Shown in pieces: positions 43,475 through 43,819 of a stretch of DNA of 43,819 nt. The position numbers and the translations under genes are program-made. Below the pieces are notes generated by a model that worked only from the letters and a program-made list of their open reading frames with translations, was not told the origin of the DNA and searched no databases. Position 1 is the stretch's first letter. The number at the start of each line of letters is the position of its first letter. Source of the stretch: Benthicola sp964195715 (GTDB lineage: Bacteria > Gemmatimonadota > Gemmatimonadetes > Palauibacterales > Palauibacteraceae); the NCBI GenBank assembly GCA_964195715.1, contig CAXMRU010000217.1:1-43819 (forward strand). The letters are read 5' to 3'.

Positions 43475-43687
43475 CGTTAACCTCCGGGCTGAGATAGGGT
43501 GGTGTCGTTTTCGCCAGGTACACGGGTTGGACTGCCGGTGTGCCAGGGGCATTCCCTGATTGCCTGTTGGGGTGATGCAACTCGAGTGATGCGAAGTTCG
43601 AGCGCTTCGTCTCACGGGTCGGATCTCCTGCAGTTGCGGCCCGGGGGCGACACCGCTGAGGGTCATACGAGATACGGCCCTGAAATA

Positions 43688-43727
43688 CGATCGCCCCGTC
43701 CCGGAGCGAGTCCGAGCGGGGCGATCG
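43688..43727 (-). terminator. rRNA operon terminator
   Basis: A perfect 11-base stem, CGATCGCCCCG (43688-43698) with CGGGGCGATCG (43717-43727), encloses an inner CGGA/TCCG stem. On the minus strand it follows 5S rRNA directly and is followed by TATTTC, fitting an intrinsic terminator for the rRNA operon. Confidence 0.85.
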
Positions 43728-43735
43728 AGATGAGA

Positions 43736-43819
43736 GCCGGCGGCGACCTACTCTCCCACGGCCTGAAGCTGCAGTACCATCGGCGCTGAGGGGCTTAACT
43801 GCTGGGTTCGGGATGGGAC
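43736..43819 (-). rRNA. rrf: 5S rRNA, 3' part (5' end outside window)
   Basis: The minus strand reads ATCCCGAACCCAGCAGTTAA, CGCCGATGGTACTGC and GGGAGAGTAGGTCGCCGCCGG, the universal 5S core and 3' end. About 84 of the usual 115-120 bases are visible, so about 33 bases of the 5' end lie beyond the window. The exact 3' boundary is set by the end of the helix I sequence and is uncertain by one or two bases. A 23S-16S block should lie to the right. Confidence 0.93.

Noticed and set aside
43475..43687. A tRNA or small gene between the 5S terminator and the Spy-like gene.
   Set aside because: No tRNA arms and no conserved frame; only a weak direct repeat of GCATCAC was noticed.

Overview
The window is a dense, high-GC chromosomal segment from a diderm, LPS-making bacterium. 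Genes for lipid A synthesis (lpxD, an lpxC-fabZ fusion, lpxA, lpxB, lpxK), outer-membrane assembly (bamA, ompH/skp) and lipoprotein export (lolD plus one lolC/E-type gene) sit next to genes best known from Gram-positives: mcsA-mcsB-clpC and bshC. This mix, the LpxC-FabZ fusion and a PorV/PorQ-type barrel suggest Gemmatimonadota or a close relative. That placement is an inference from gene content, because only a fragment of 5S rRNA is present.

Layout. Bases 2-3251 (+) form a tight three-gene unit: a YfhO-type membrane protein cut by the window edge, a flippase-like membrane protein and a polyprenyl-phosphate mannose synthase. A 192-base convergent gap with an AT-rich inverted repeat follows. 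From there to the end every gene lies on the minus strand and is read from high to low coordinates. In transcription order these are: 5S rRNA (partial) with a terminator; a Spy/CpxP-like periplasmic protein; era, a 55-residue Trm112-like zinc protein, a PorV/PorQ-like barrel and rnr; prfB with its programmed +1 frameshift, lysS, lolC/E, lolD, mcsA, mcsB, clpC, bamA, ompH, lpxD, lpxC-fabZ, lpxA, a GnnA-like oxidoreductase, a 44-residue membrane peptide, lpxB, a DUF374 (LpxJ-type) acyltransferase, lpxK, rlmH, a methyltransferase and bshC; a small coiled-coil membrane protein, murJ and uvrC; a secreted TPR protein; a DUF512 radical-SAM protein, der, plsY, gpsA, a MerR regulator, surE, pcm and dedA; and a membrane-anchored TPR protein.

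Many junctions are 4-base stop/start overlaps (ATGA, GTGA, TTGA), and many starts are GTG or TTG, which points to translational coupling across long operons. The lpx-bam-lol block makes and exports envelope components. The arginine-phosphorylation degradation module McsA/McsB/ClpC is embedded between lolD and bamA with no visible ctsR.

The most interesting points are the pArg module inside an envelope operon, the textbook prfB frameshift, a divergent LpxK next to a probable Kdo-independent DUF374 acyltransferase, and two short genes (44 and 55 residues) that length-filtered gene calling would miss. No CRISPR array, insertion sequence, prophage or tRNA gene was seen, and no gap without a gene exceeds 300 bases.
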